Positions 34,678-43,894 of a stretch of DNA of 50,611 bases are shown here, piece after piece; position 1 is the first letter of the stretch, and every line of letters starts with the position of its first letter. Source of the DNA: an uncultured Pseudomonadota bacterium (lineage in GTDB: Bacteria > Pseudomonadota > Alphaproteobacteria > RUG11792); contig CADBWU010000003.1 in NCBI GenBank assembly GCA_902798535.1, forward strand, positions 1-50,611, read 5' to 3'. Below the pieces are notes generated by a model, which was given only the letters and a program-made list of their open reading frames with translations, was not told where the DNA came from and searched no databases. The position numbers were made by a program, and so were the translations under genes.

Positions 34678-36168
34678 ATGATAGATGTTGTTTTTTCTGT
34701 AGATGTTGATTTCAAGTCTGCAAATGTATTGGTTTTAGTTGCTGATGAAACCGGAAAAAGCTTTGTTTCCGAAAAGTTAAAAATGTTTTTTGGAACAGAA
34801 ATATCTAAAGGTATCTCTGAAGAATGTGAAGAACTTACTTATGGGAAAATTAAAAATTTCAATCTTGTGTTTGATGGAAAAATAAAAAACATCATTATCG
34901 CTGGAGCTGGTAGCCGGAACAAGTTCTCCAGGTCTAGCTTTGAAAAGTTGGGAGGGTATATCCTCAGCCAAATCAAGTCATCTGAGTCAAAAGTTTGCAT
35001 ACTTAGCAACTGTGAGTCTGCCGATAATGAGCCAATTATGGCATATCTAGCATCTGGAATGATGTTAAAAAACTGGTCTTTTGATAAATACAAATCTGAC
35101 AAGGTTCCAGCAAAGCTGAAGAAAATTGAGTGCAAAACAGGGTATATTCAGTTCAATAAAGACGTTTTTGATGGGCTACTAAAAATAGTTGACGGAGTGC
35201 ATACGGTTCGTGAAATGGTCACTGAACCTGCTAATGTTATGGATCCAGACAAGTTGCTGGAAGAAGCTAAGGCTCTGAAGAAACTTGGCATAAAAATTAC
35301 TGTGCTTGATAAAAAAGACATGGAAAAACAAGGCATGAATGCACTTTTAGGTGTGGCAAAAGGAAGCGATAAACCGGCATATGTCATAGCCATGGAATAT
35401 AAAACAGATGAAACAAGACCATCGGTAGCCCTCGTTGGAAAGGGGCTCACGTTTGATTCTGGTGGATTATGTCTAAAGCCAGCAAAAGGAATGGGGGAAA
35501 TGAAGGGCGATATGACTGGCGCCGCTGTCGTGATCGGAACATTAAAAACTCTCGCATTACAACAAGCGAAAGCAAACGTTGTTGGGGTGATCGGAGTTGT
35601 TGAAAATATGATTTCTGGTAGCGCACAAAAACCGGGTGATGTCGTTGTTGCTATGTCTGGCAAAACCATAGAAGTAGACAACACAGATGCTGAAGGTAGA
35701 CTTGTTTTAGCGGATGTCTTGTGGTACACGAAGCAGAAATATGCCCCTGAAATAGTGATAGATTTTGCAACCTTAACGGGAGCAATCCAGGTCGCTCTTG
35801 GACACGAATTTGCCGGACTGTTTTCAAACTCCGACGCACTGTGTGACGATTTACAAAAATCGGCGACAGTCGTTGGAGAAAAATTATGGAGATTGCCATT
35901 GCATAGCTCTTATGAGGATGATATAAAGTCGGACATTGCAGATATAAAAAATGTTGGCAGTGGAAGAGGGGCTGGAAGTATTACTGCAGCACTCTTTTTA
36001 AAACACTTCGTAGATCCTGGTGCTAGGTGGGCTCATATAGACATTGCAGCAACAGAATGGGACAATAAAGACCGCGCGCTTTCTCAAAAAGGAGTTACTG
36101 GATTTGGTGTTCGCTTAATGAACGATTTTATATGCAATGTGTGTTCTAAAAATGGGGGAAGGAAATGA
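34678..36168 (+). CDS. pepA: leucyl aminopeptidase (M17)
   Basis: A 496-residue cytosolic metallo-aminopeptidase. The two-metal active site is seen in GKGLTFDSGGLCLKPAKGM, MKGDMTGAAVV and the family signature NTDAEGRLVLADVLWY. DFATLTGAIQVALGHEFAGLF follows. The length is typical. It would cleave N-terminal residues from peptides, useful to an intracellular bacterium living on host peptides. The stop overlaps the dnaN start by four bases (ATGA). Confidence 0.95.
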   Translation: MIDVVFSVDVDFKSANVLVLVADETGKSFVSEKLKMFFGTEISKGISEECEELTYGKIKNFNLVFDGKIKNIIIAGAGSRNKFSRSSFEKLGGYILSQIKSSESKVCILSNCESADNEPIMAYLASGMMLKNWSFDKYKSDKVPAKLKKIECKTGYIQFNKDVFDGLLKIVDGVHTVREMVTEPANVMDPDKLLEEAKALKKLGIKITVLDKKDMEKQGMNALLGVAKGSDKPAYVIAMEYKTDETRPSVALVGKGLTFDSGGLCLKPAKGMGEMKGDMTGAAVVIGTLKTLALQQAKANVVGVIGVVENMISGSAQKPGDVVVAMSGKTIEVDNTDAEGRLVLADVLWYTKQKYAPEIVIDFATLTGAIQVALGHEFAGLFSNSDALCDDLQKSATVVGEKLWRLPLHSSYEDDIKSDIADIKNVGSGRGAGSITAALFLKHFVDPGARWAHIDIAATEWDNKDRALSQKGVTGFGVRLMNDFICNVCSKNGGRK

Positions 36169-37331
36169 AATTAAGCATAAACCAAAAAGTTCTAGAAAAA
36201 GCGCTTGCTCACGCAAATTGGATTATCGAAAAAAAGCAAGCCATTCCGATCCTGGGATACATTTTGTTTGAAGCAGATGCTGGCAAAGGAGTAAAAATCA
36301 CTGCAACAAATATGGATATGACCATAGTCGATACTATAGCATGTGATGTGGAAAGTTCGGGCAGGTATTGCCTGCCAGCGTCGCTCCTTTATGACATTAC
36401 GCGAAAGATTAGATCAGGTTCGGACATATCAATAGAATATACAGAGCATGACAACTCCATAAAGTTAACAAGCAACAAAGCATCGTTTTCTATTCACTAC
36501 ATGGAAAGCGATGGGTTCCCCCCAATAACCGAAGCAAAATATGATGTAAGTTTTTCGATGAAGACGAAGGTCTTACAAAAGGCGATCGATGTTGCGAAAG
36601 TAGCGATGTTGCAAGACAATTCCAGATTTCATCTAAACGGTATTCACATGCATCCAGAGAACGAGCATGAGAATTTGAAATTACGTTTTGTTGCGACCGA
36701 TTTGTTTAGGATTTCTTGCATTAGTGCCTCCGCCCCTGCTGAAGTGCAAAATATGCCTCCAATAATCGTTTCGAAACGCACTGTCGGTGAGATTTTAAGG
36801 CTGATAGATGGGAGCGGAAACGAGGTTTTGCAAATTTCTGTTTCAGAGAATCGAGTTTTATTCACGCTTACGTCATCAGAGAATATAAAGACCGAGTTTG
36901 GTTCACGTTTGATAAATGGAAATTTCCCAGAATACAAAGCAGCAGTCGAAGTTTCCAATGACAAAATTCTGATTGTTGATACTGCTGAATTTGTTGAGGC
37001 TCTTGATAGAGTGAGTACGGTTGTTATGGATTCAACAAGTTCGGTAAAGCTGCATATAACATCCGATAAACTGATGCTCTCAGGCATAAGTCAGGAGTTG
37101 GGAAGCGCCAAGGAAGAAATCGATGCAAGCTTTAAAGGTGCCGAACGATTGGAAATCTGTTTCAATAGTCGCTATTTGCTGGAAATTCTGAAAGAGATAG
37201 AAACTTCCAAAGTGCAGCTCCGCCTAGCGGAAAGCAATTCTTCAACAATAATCGAACCAGTGGCGAGCGACAAATCCCCAGATATTGATATGGTATTTGC
37301 CGTCATGCCTATTGAAATTGTAAAAAGTTGA
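36165..37331 (+). CDS. dnaN: DNA polymerase III subunit beta (sliding clamp)
   Basis: A 388-residue clamp protein. It has the three repeated clamp folds: residues 1-125 from MKLSINQKVLEKALAHANWI, the second from VSFSMKTKVLQKAIDVAKVA, the third from ILIVDTAEFVEALDRVSTVV. FNSRYLLEILKEIE and VFAVMPIEI close the protein at the hydrophobic pocket. dnaA and recF are not next to it; pepA precedes it in an overlapping pair. Confidence 0.95.
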   Translation: MKLSINQKVLEKALAHANWIIEKKQAIPILGYILFEADAGKGVKITATNMDMTIVDTIACDVESSGRYCLPASLLYDITRKIRSGSDISIEYTEHDNSIKLTSNKASFSIHYMESDGFPPITEAKYDVSFSMKTKVLQKAIDVAKVAMLQDNSRFHLNGIHMHPENEHENLKLRFVATDLFRISCISASAPAEVQNMPPIIVSKRTVGEILRLIDGSGNEVLQISVSENRVLFTLTSSENIKTEFGSRLINGNFPEYKAAVEVSNDKILIVDTAEFVEALDRVSTVVMDSTSSVKLHITSDKLMLSGISQELGSAKEEIDASFKGAERLEICFNSRYLLEILKEIETSKVQLRLAESNSSTIIEPVASDKSPDIDMVFAVMPIEIVKS

Positions 37332-37392
37332 TGTGCAATTAGTACAATTGCGCTATACTAAAGTTGGTATAAGGTATTTTTTGGGTTATAGA

Positions 37393-39564
37393 ATGAATTG
37401 TAAAAAATTTTTGTTAGGCGCGGTAACTTGCGCAATGGTGGTGAGCTTTGAGAAAGTTCAAGCAACAGAAGTTGAACAACAGAAACAAAAGTTACTGCGT
37501 GAATTTATGTTAAGACAGGATGTCCATTTAATGATAAGCAATCAATGGAGAGAGTCTGGTGCAAAAGCAGAAACCTGGTGGAAGGCTGGGAAGTATGAAG
37601 ATTCCATATTCAAGGAAATATCCAAAGCCATAGTCGATTGTGTATTGTTGCAAGGTTCCTTCCGTCAAAAAGATTGTATAGTAAATTTAGGGGCAGAAGG
37701 CGTTAAATATCAAATATTCAAATTTGTCGGTGCAGAACCTACTAAATTAGTATACAGCCCAGAGAATTGGAATGCTCTGTTTTTGTATAATGTTATATTT
37801 CAATGGCTTCGCAATCCCGAAGCATTGTCCTCGGAACAAATTTTCACTAAGGTACAAAATGATTTAAATGCGTATTACAAAATGCAAGGCATAGAGACCG
37901 ACACAGCAATGGCCCAAGCTGCCGGTGATATAAAGAAGTATATAAGTGATATTAAATTTGATGAATATTTGAATAAGTTACGAAAGATATGCAATCCGAC
38001 TATTGATACTATAAAAGAACCATATAACCTTACACTAGCATTTCGGAGCATGATAGGTAAAGACAACAGCATATGTTTATCATACAAATCAATAAGCGGC
38101 TTAAGGACCAATGCAGGTTCTCCGCTCTCTCTAGTTGTGAATTTTAAGAACGATCCGAAGGCATCAGATGTGACAATCAGTGACGTAAACATTTTTATTC
38201 CAAAAGGTAAAAATAATGTACTGGAAGTATATAAACCAGCTCCAATAAAATACATTCCAGAAGGAATATTTAAAAATTCATTTTGGGGCTGTATAAAAAA
38301 CAATAAAAAAATAGAATATGTTGATGGTTTCGACACGAGGGAATTTATAGATGAATTTCCGAACAAATATGAACTGGATTTTGTAATGCATCCTCGCAAT
38401 ATCAATGATTCTGTGAGGCTGCACACCGTTGAGACATTATTGAGCTATGTCAATGAATACAATAGCTCGTTGGATAAGTCCAAAGAAATAAAGAGTAAGG
38501 CTACGGCTAACCGGGCTACTACTAAGGTTGGTAGCGGTATAGATAAAATCAAACAAACGACAACGAATAACTCTATAAGAAATGATGTAAACGACAGAAA
38601 TACCATTCGGTTTGACCAAGCACCTGACCCGAAGGATCAAAATGATGTAAAAATTTGGTTGATCAATAACGAATGCTGGAATGCACTGCTTTATTTATAT
38701 GGCAGTAAACAAGAGCAGTTGTTAGGGGCGTACAATTCTTATTACAAAGACAAAAAACTGGCAGGTTGGATAAAGATGTGTATGCATGTGAAAAAAGCGT
38801 TAGATGATGTTGAGCCAAAGAAAAAACTGTCTCATCCAAACTTTATCGAAAATATATTGGAAAAGAAATTCAATGAGGAACAAGCTCGGTTCTATATAAA
38901 TAATATAGACTTTATAGAACAAGTAGTGGACAGAAAACTTTTTCAGTCTGAAAATGAGGTGAATCCGCAATTGTTCAAATACATGAACGATCCAGATGCT
39001 CTAGCAAAATGGAAAAACTCCTGTAATATATTAATTGGCGCTTTAGACAAATATCATATGGGTTTTTACATTCCTGAAAAATCTGGATTATTACTAAATG
39101 TGATTCAAAAATGGTTTAACTCGGACGATAGTAACGATATAAAAAACAAAGCTGAACGATATGTGCAGGAATTACTGATAAAATATCTAGATGGTGTTTC
39201 TCTAAATGGGAAAATTATTAAGGCAAAAGAAATCGAAAATTCAGCAGAATTAGCACAAAGAATCTTAACTGAAGTTGATAATATGTTCGCAAATGTGCAG
39301 AGGGATTATTTTGATGAAGGCCCTAGACCCGACTATGTTGCAGATAACAAGGTGAAAGAAAAAATAGTTGAAGGCAAATTGCCAAAAGACACAAAATCTA
39401 TAAAAGATTGGATGCTTGATCTGATATACAATGAAGTAGAAGAAGGTTATGGCATAAGTGGATTTATAGATGAGGAAGTCATGAAGGACAAAATAGCGGA
39501 ACTAAAATTCAATATTGACGAAATAAATCAGTATATTGAAAATACTCTATTGAATGACGGATAA
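37393..39564 (+). CDS. secreted-family paralogue P5, large two-module member
   Basis: From the ATG at 37393 the protein has 723 residues; the frame continues 20 codons upstream but a signal peptide starts here (MNCKKFLLGAVTCAMVVSFE then KVQA, cleavage before TE). The family module follows: NQWRESG, EDSIFKEISKAIVDCVLL, QIFKFVGAEP and ENWNALFLYNVIFQWL (Trp near residue 126). The family's usual GKAI is SKAI here. Near residue 429 a second, degenerate copy of the signature appears (NTIRFDQAPDPKDQ, NECWNALLYLYG), so the gene may have grown by internal duplication. The C-terminal 250 residues are helical. No homopolymer tract is present at the start. A terminator follows. Function unknown. Confidence 0.75.
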   Translation: MNCKKFLLGAVTCAMVVSFEKVQATEVEQQKQKLLREFMLRQDVHLMISNQWRESGAKAETWWKAGKYEDSIFKEISKAIVDCVLLQGSFRQKDCIVNLGAEGVKYQIFKFVGAEPTKLVYSPENWNALFLYNVIFQWLRNPEALSSEQIFTKVQNDLNAYYKMQGIETDTAMAQAAGDIKKYISDIKFDEYLNKLRKICNPTIDTIKEPYNLTLAFRSMIGKDNSICLSYKSISGLRTNAGSPLSLVVNFKNDPKASDVTISDVNIFIPKGKNNVLEVYKPAPIKYIPEGIFKNSFWGCIKNNKKIEYVDGFDTREFIDEFPNKYELDFVMHPRNINDSVRLHTVETLLSYVNEYNSSLDKSKEIKSKATANRATTKVGSGIDKIKQTTTNNSIRNDVNDRNTIRFDQAPDPKDQNDVKIWLINNECWNALLYLYGSKQEQLLGAYNSYYKDKKLAGWIKMCMHVKKALDDVEPKKKLSHPNFIENILEKKFNEEQARFYINNIDFIEQVVDRKLFQSENEVNPQLFKYMNDPDALAKWKNSCNILIGALDKYHMGFYIPEKSGLLLNVIQKWFNSDDSNDIKNKAERYVQELLIKYLDGVSLNGKIIKAKEIENSAELAQRILTEVDNMFANVQRDYFDEGPRPDYVADNKVKEKIVEGKLPKDTKSIKDWMLDLIYNEVEEGYGISGFIDEEVMKDKIAELKFNIDEINQYIENTLLNDG

Positions 39565-39639
39565 ACCTGATTCTATGACGGCTCACTAAAGCTATAGCAG
39601 ATGTAAATATTTGCATTCAATATAATCTGGATATTAGAT

Positions 39640-39666
39640 AACCTACCGGCTCAAAACCGGTAGGTT
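39640..39666 (+). terminator. hairpin after paralogue P5
   Basis: AACCTACCGG (39640-39649) and CCGGTAGGTT (39657-39666) form a perfect 10-bp stem with a 7-base loop. The following U tract is weak (TGTCATT). Confidence 0.65.
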
Positions 39667-39707
39667 TGTCATTATGCGCTTGGAAAGCGGATAAAAAGAA
39701 TAAACTC

Positions 39708-39870
39708 TCAGAATTCAGATATATTGAATGTATTATCATTACGGTGAGTCTCTTGCTCTTCTGCATATTTTTGCGTCTCCTTCTCACTCATTTACAAAAC
39801 ATTCTATTGCCCATAGATGTTGTCCTATCACTGTTTGCTTAATTCATGAGGCTCTTAGCATCTCTGACAG
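39708..39870 (-). pseudogene. relic of IS200/IS605 TnpA (C-terminal end)
   Basis: The minus strand ends in ETQKYAEEQETHRNDNTFNI then SEF and stop, aligning with AQKYIEEQEERHKKDTYKI then SEF of the longer relic at 43258. Upstream, in another frame, GQHLWAIECFV matches the G-x-H-L-W-A-R-G-Y-F-V segment of IS200 transposases. Only the last third survives. The rest of the gap to 40223 has no recognisable gene. Confidence 0.65.
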
Positions 39871-40223
39871 ATATATGGAGAAATTATGCAATAACGGCGT
39901 TTGAGCAATTAAATTATTAGGTATTTTTGTGACAATCTAACCGCGAGCACAAAAAATAATGTTGTTCATAACACACGATATAGTCGATGCATATATTATG
40001 CTGACACATTTAATGGGCACGACCACAGTCAGAACGAATTTGTACGTGGTAAAAGAGACAAAGTAAATTGGTATAGAATATTTTCAGAGTTTTGATTGCA
40101 ATTTTGATGGATGATTTGCTCTCTGGAGCCTTTTCTAAATGGTTGGCTCAGAAATATACACAAACCTCAAATGAACTGATTTATCCTTTTGCTTTCCCTA
40201 TTTTGTGGAAGAGTTTGAGAGCT
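39871..40223. other. gap of about 350 bp before recG
   Basis: AT-rich, no supported gene. A minus-strand frame at 40181-40387 overlaps the end of recG and is a shadow. Confidence 0.4.
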
Positions 40224-42242
40224 TCATAATTTTTGAAAAACTTCCAATAGTTCTGAGTTGACATCGTAATTTGAAGAGATTTGGGAAATTTGATCAAGAA
40301 ATTTGGGCAAAATTTCCTGGAGTTCAGGTTTATTGATATCAAAGGTTTTATACATTTTTTCTCCACTTTGCCGTACACCAATGACATCTCCTCCGCCGCG
40401 CAATTTGAGGTCTTGTTCAGCTATTTTAAATCCATCAGAACTGTTGCAGATAATTTGTAACCTTCGCTTCGCAACGTTGGATAAATTTTCATCAAATAGC
40501 AAGAGGCAATACGATTGTTGTGTTCCTCGCCCTACTCGACCACGAAGCTGATGTAGCTGGGATAGACCAAATTTTTCCGCATTTTCAATGATCATTACCG
40601 TTGCTTCTGGAACATCTACACCAACTTCAATAACTGTGGTTGAAATAAGTATCTTGCAATTTCCATTTTTAAAATTTTCAAAAATACTTTCTTTTTCCGA
40701 AGTTTTCATCTTACCATGAAGCATTGACACCTCATCGTAGAAATATTTTTGCAAAAACTCAAATCGGTTTGTCACACATGTATAACGCAACTTTTCGCTA
40801 TCTTCAATCAGAGGACAAATCCAATAAACCTTTTGTCCTGAATTTATAATATTCTTCAGACGTTCAACAATTTCTGGTATACGCTTCATTGAAATAGAAC
40901 GCGTCAAAATTTCTTTCCTATTCGCCGGTTTTTCCGTTATAGCAGAGACATCAATATCACCGTAAAGTAACATAACCATTGTCCGCGGAATTGGAGTCGC
41001 GGTCATACTCAAAACATGAGGGGTAATACCTTTATTAACTAGTTGCTTGCGTTGATTGACGCCAAAGCGATGTTGCTCATCTATGATAGCTAGACCGAGA
41101 TTATGAAAAACAACTTTCTCAGTAATTATTGCGTGAGTACCGATAAGTAGATTTACTTTGCCAGATGCGACTGCATCAAGTATTTGAGAACGTCTTTTTC
41201 CTTTTTCATTGCTGGTTAAAAGCTCTGCAGAAAGTCCGAGCTGTGCAAAATATTTTTGAATTTTTTGGTAATGTTGGCGAGCGAGAATTTCAATAGGCGC
41301 CAGGAGTGCGCATTGGAATCCACTTTCTATGACATAAAGTGCGCTAATCAATGCGACTATGGTTTTTCCAGAACCAACATCTCCTTGCAGAAGGCGCAAC
41401 ATGGGGAAGCCACTTTGCAAATCTCGCAATATTTCGGAAATTACCTTATTTTGTGAAGTGGTTAGGGGGAATGGAAGGAGTTCTAACAGTTTTTCGATAT
41501 ATCTCCTATTGTCGCTTATGGTATATCCATTTTGCATTCTTCGGTTCAAAAAATGCATAGTCACTTGTTCTGCTAATAGTTCATCAAAAACAACTCTTTG
41601 AAGATACGGATTATATTGTGGATTATTTATAATAGCTTTGGGAAAATGGATATTTCGCAACGCATCCTTAAATGAAGGAAATCCGTTTTTTTTGAGCAAC
41701 TTTTCTGATAGCCACTCTTCAATTGGTTCTTGTTCTAATATTGCCATTGCGCCTTTAATGACAGAATAAATTGCATTTTGGGTCAGCCCGTTTGTGAGCG
41801 GATATATATTGAATAATCCAGAACATTCGTTAATGCGAGAGATGACGAATTTTTCCGGATTGATGAACTGCAGAGAACCAGACGAAGAAACAGTAAGTTT
41901 CCCAGAAATTCCTATTTCCTGACCTATAGGATATGTGCTCTTTATGTATTTTTTAGGGTAATTAAAAAGCACTATTTCGATAATTTCTGAACCATTTTTC
42001 CCATAAATTATGGATGGACTAGAATAATGTAAATTTATATCAATGCAGTTAATTCTGACTTTTGTGGTAATGATTTTTCCTATATCATTCTTCGAAATTT
42101 GGTCAGTCTTCTTTTTTTCAATCGTATACAATGGCATATGAAGTAAGGCATCAATAATGCGCTTCCCCATCAAGTTTTTAAATAATTTTTCGCGAGATTG
42201 ATAATATCGGGGAATACAGAGCTCTATACTGTCAAATATCAT
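40224..42242 (-). CDS. recG: ATP-dependent DNA helicase RecG
   Basis: Branch-migration helicase of about 672 residues, counting from MIFDSIELCIPRYY; the frame runs 10 codons further up to 42272. An N-terminal wedge/OB domain is followed by motif Ia-type SQNKVISEIL, Walker A LLQGDVGSGKT, the DEQHRFGVNQR box (DExH), MTATPIPRTM, ISTTVIEVGVDVPEA and motif VI LHQLRGRVGRG. The C-terminal TRG region contains LRGGGDVIGVRQSGE. It is transcribed alone and diverges from a small secreted-protein gene. Confidence 0.94.
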   Translation of the reverse strand: MIFDSIELCIPRYYQSREKLFKNLMGKRIIDALLHMPLYTIEKKKTDQISKNDIGKIITTKVRINCIDINLHYSSPSIIYGKNGSEIIEIVLFNYPKKYIKSTYPIGQEIGISGKLTVSSSGSLQFINPEKFVISRINECSGLFNIYPLTNGLTQNAIYSVIKGAMAILEQEPIEEWLSEKLLKKNGFPSFKDALRNIHFPKAIINNPQYNPYLQRVVFDELLAEQVTMHFLNRRMQNGYTISDNRRYIEKLLELLPFPLTTSQNKVISEILRDLQSGFPMLRLLQGDVGSGKTIVALISALYVIESGFQCALLAPIEILARQHYQKIQKYFAQLGLSAELLTSNEKGKRRSQILDAVASGKVNLLIGTHAIITEKVVFHNLGLAIIDEQHRFGVNQRKQLVNKGITPHVLSMTATPIPRTMVMLLYGDIDVSAITEKPANRKEILTRSISMKRIPEIVERLKNIINSGQKVYWICPLIEDSEKLRYTCVTNRFEFLQKYFYDEVSMLHGKMKTSEKESIFENFKNGNCKILISTTVIEVGVDVPEATVMIIENAEKFGLSQLHQLRGRVGRGTQQSYCLLLFDENLSNVAKRRLQIICNSSDGFKIAEQDLKLRGGGDVIGVRQSGEKMYKTFDINKPELQEILPKFLDQISQISSNYDVNSELLEVFQKL

Positions 42243-42272
42243 GCTTTCTCCATTTTCTTGTAATTCTAGCAT

Positions 42273-42305
42273 TAAAGTCCGAGACTTTTAAAGTCTCTGA
42301 CTTTA
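42273..42305 (+). repeat. near-perfect 16-bp palindrome with T run, upstream of recG
   Basis: TAAAGTCCGAGACTTT (42273-42288) and AAAGTCTCTGACTTTA (42290-42305) pair with one mismatch. ACTTTTTTTTT follows on the plus strand, like an intrinsic terminator, but there is no plus-strand gene upstream. It lies between divergent genes and may be an operator or a terminator of antisense transcription. Confidence 0.7.
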
Positions 42306-42369
42306 ACTTTTTTTTAATTTCTGCAGTATACACTCAGAGGTATGAGTGATTGAAATATGGTTTTTAGCT

Positions 42370-42951
42370 ATGAAGAGAATGAGTTCCATAGGAGGATGTG
42401 TTGGGGTGCTGTTGATGTTCGTCATTTCTGCAAGTGATGGATATTGCTTTAGTAAAGCAAATAAAGCCCCATCTAGAAGCGTTCCAATTTCGACTGGAAT
42501 ACCAGCTAGGCAGATTTCTAAAAATAATTTAACAAAACCTGCTAGAGGAAATCAGATTGTTGGTAATGCTATTCAAAAAACACTGCAATCTCAGCCAGTG
42601 CAGCAACTACTTCAAGTTGGGCAAGACCATTTAGTGCAACAGGCTAATAAACTGACAGGAAGTGTAGGTCGGCAGCTCAGTAATTCCGCAAAATTGCAAC
42701 AACAAGAAAAATTGTTAAAACTTCGAAAAGAACAAATTCGTGCTCAATACGAACAGCGAATAAAGATGCTACGGAATCAATTGAATCAAGAAGAAGCAAA
42801 AAAAAGACTCGCCATACGAAATATGGATAACCAGATATCATTAACACGCTCCGCAATCAGCGCAGCGAAGAAGAAAGAAAGGATTAACAACAAGGCTACC
42901 AAAATTTTGTCTAGTCTAAAAAATAAATTCTCGAGTCTGAAAAATAAGTAA
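42370..42951 (+). CDS. small secreted coiled-coil protein of unknown function
   Basis: A 193-residue protein from the ATG at 42370. A signal peptide (MKRMSSIGGCVGVLLMFVIS then ASDGYC) precedes a Gln/Lys-rich chain. A coiled coil spans about residues 100-170 (KLQQQEKLLKLRKEQIRAQY, QLNQEEAKKRLA), and the end is a short tandem repeat (ILSSLKNK, FSSLKNK). I do not recognise the family. A terminator follows the stop at 42993. Confidence 0.65.
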   Translation: MKRMSSIGGCVGVLLMFVISASDGYCFSKANKAPSRSVPISTGIPARQISKNNLTKPARGNQIVGNAIQKTLQSQPVQQLLQVGQDHLVQQANKLTGSVGRQLSNSAKLQQQEKLLKLRKEQIRAQYEQRIKMLRNQLNQEEAKKRLAIRNMDNQISLTRSAISAAKKKERINNKATKILSSLKNKFSSLKNK

Positions 42952-42992
42952 CAATAATAGACTAAGTTGCAACAGTTTTACTAAAAAAATGA

Positions 42993-43040
42993 AGCAATCA
43001 GGCCCTTGTTAATCTTGGCAAGACCTTGATTGCTATTTTT
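42993..43040 (+). terminator. terminator of the small coiled-coil protein gene
   Basis: AGCAATCA (42993-43000) and TGATTGCT (43027-43034) form the outer stem, with an inner CTTG/CAAG. ATTTTTG follows. Confidence 0.6.
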
Positions 43041-43257
43041 GTTAAAAGGCTACAGCTGAACATATTCGCGTTTGCGTCAAGACTAGCATGGAAAATAAAT
43101 CGATTTATGCAATCAGTGGAAAAACTGAACACGAATTATATCAGCGATTACCATACCAGCAAAAATGGGAACACAGTGCGTTTCCGGATAAAATTTTTCA
43201 ATTTAAACATGACCAGGTTTCGACCATGATCGATAAAAGAAAATTAAAAGAGTAAAC

Positions 43258-43660
43258 TCAGAATTCGGATATTTTATATGTATCCTTTTTATGACGTTCT
43301 TCTTGTTCCTCTATATATTTTTGCGCTTCTTTTATGCTTATTTGTCCAGATGTCGCGACGAAGTACCATCCCATTTCATGAGCGTCGTTCTCCCATATCT
43401 CTTTTCGCAATTTTCTGCTACTTTCCCCTTTTATATATTGCACGATTTTCGATACCGATAGATGAGAAAGGTTTGAGAAATCAGCATATATAATCATGTT
43501 TTACATTGCCTCTAATTATATCCAATTCATTGATTGAACAGATTTCTTTTATCTGTTCCATACGCCTCTCAGCAAAATTATCGAATAATGTTCACCATAT
43601 TCTTTTAGCGTGTGCATTTCTTCTGTATACCATAAATCACGTTATACTGACATGTCTGAT
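43258..43660 (-). pseudogene. decayed IS200/IS605-family TnpA transposase
   Basis: The intact C-terminal part (43258-43497) reads HLSVSKIVQYIKGESSRKLR, WYFVATSGQISIKEAQKYIE and EQEERHKKD. The Tyr of QKYIEEQ corresponds to the catalytic tyrosine of HUH-type TnpA. Upstream, in shifted frames, RMEQIKEICSINELDIIRGN then VKHDYI and YNVIYGIQKKCTR match the TnpA region leading to the D-H-x-H motif and the N terminus. The H-x-H pair itself is degraded. Several frame changes mark it as dead. No tnpB-like gene is adjacent. Confidence 0.72.
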
Positions 43661-43689
43661 AAATATTAGGGGTTTCCTCATCCATCGGG

Positions 43690-43860
43690 ATGGAAATTCG
43701 GAATGAAAATGAAGGTATTTCTAGAAAAGATACGACTACTTTTCTGAAAGCGATTTCACAAGTTGAGCGTACTCAGCTTTATACCATGCTTGGTAAACAA
43801 ATAAATGCTTGGACGACTATTCCATCTAGATTAGAGGGCTTTATTTGCTCGCGCTCTTAA
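43690..43860 (+). CDS. possible 56-codon ORF of unknown function
   Basis: MEIRNENEGISRKDTTTFLK followed by AISQVERTQLYTMLGKQINA and a short tail forms a protein-like small frame between the IS200 relic and ctrA. It has no clear Shine-Dalgarno and no family I recognise. It may be a remnant. Confidence 0.25.
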   Translation: MEIRNENEGISRKDTTTFLKAISQVERTQLYTMLGKQINAWTTIPSRLEGFICSRS

Positions 43861-43894
43861 TCTCAAAAAGAGATATATAAGATAGCTCCAAAAG

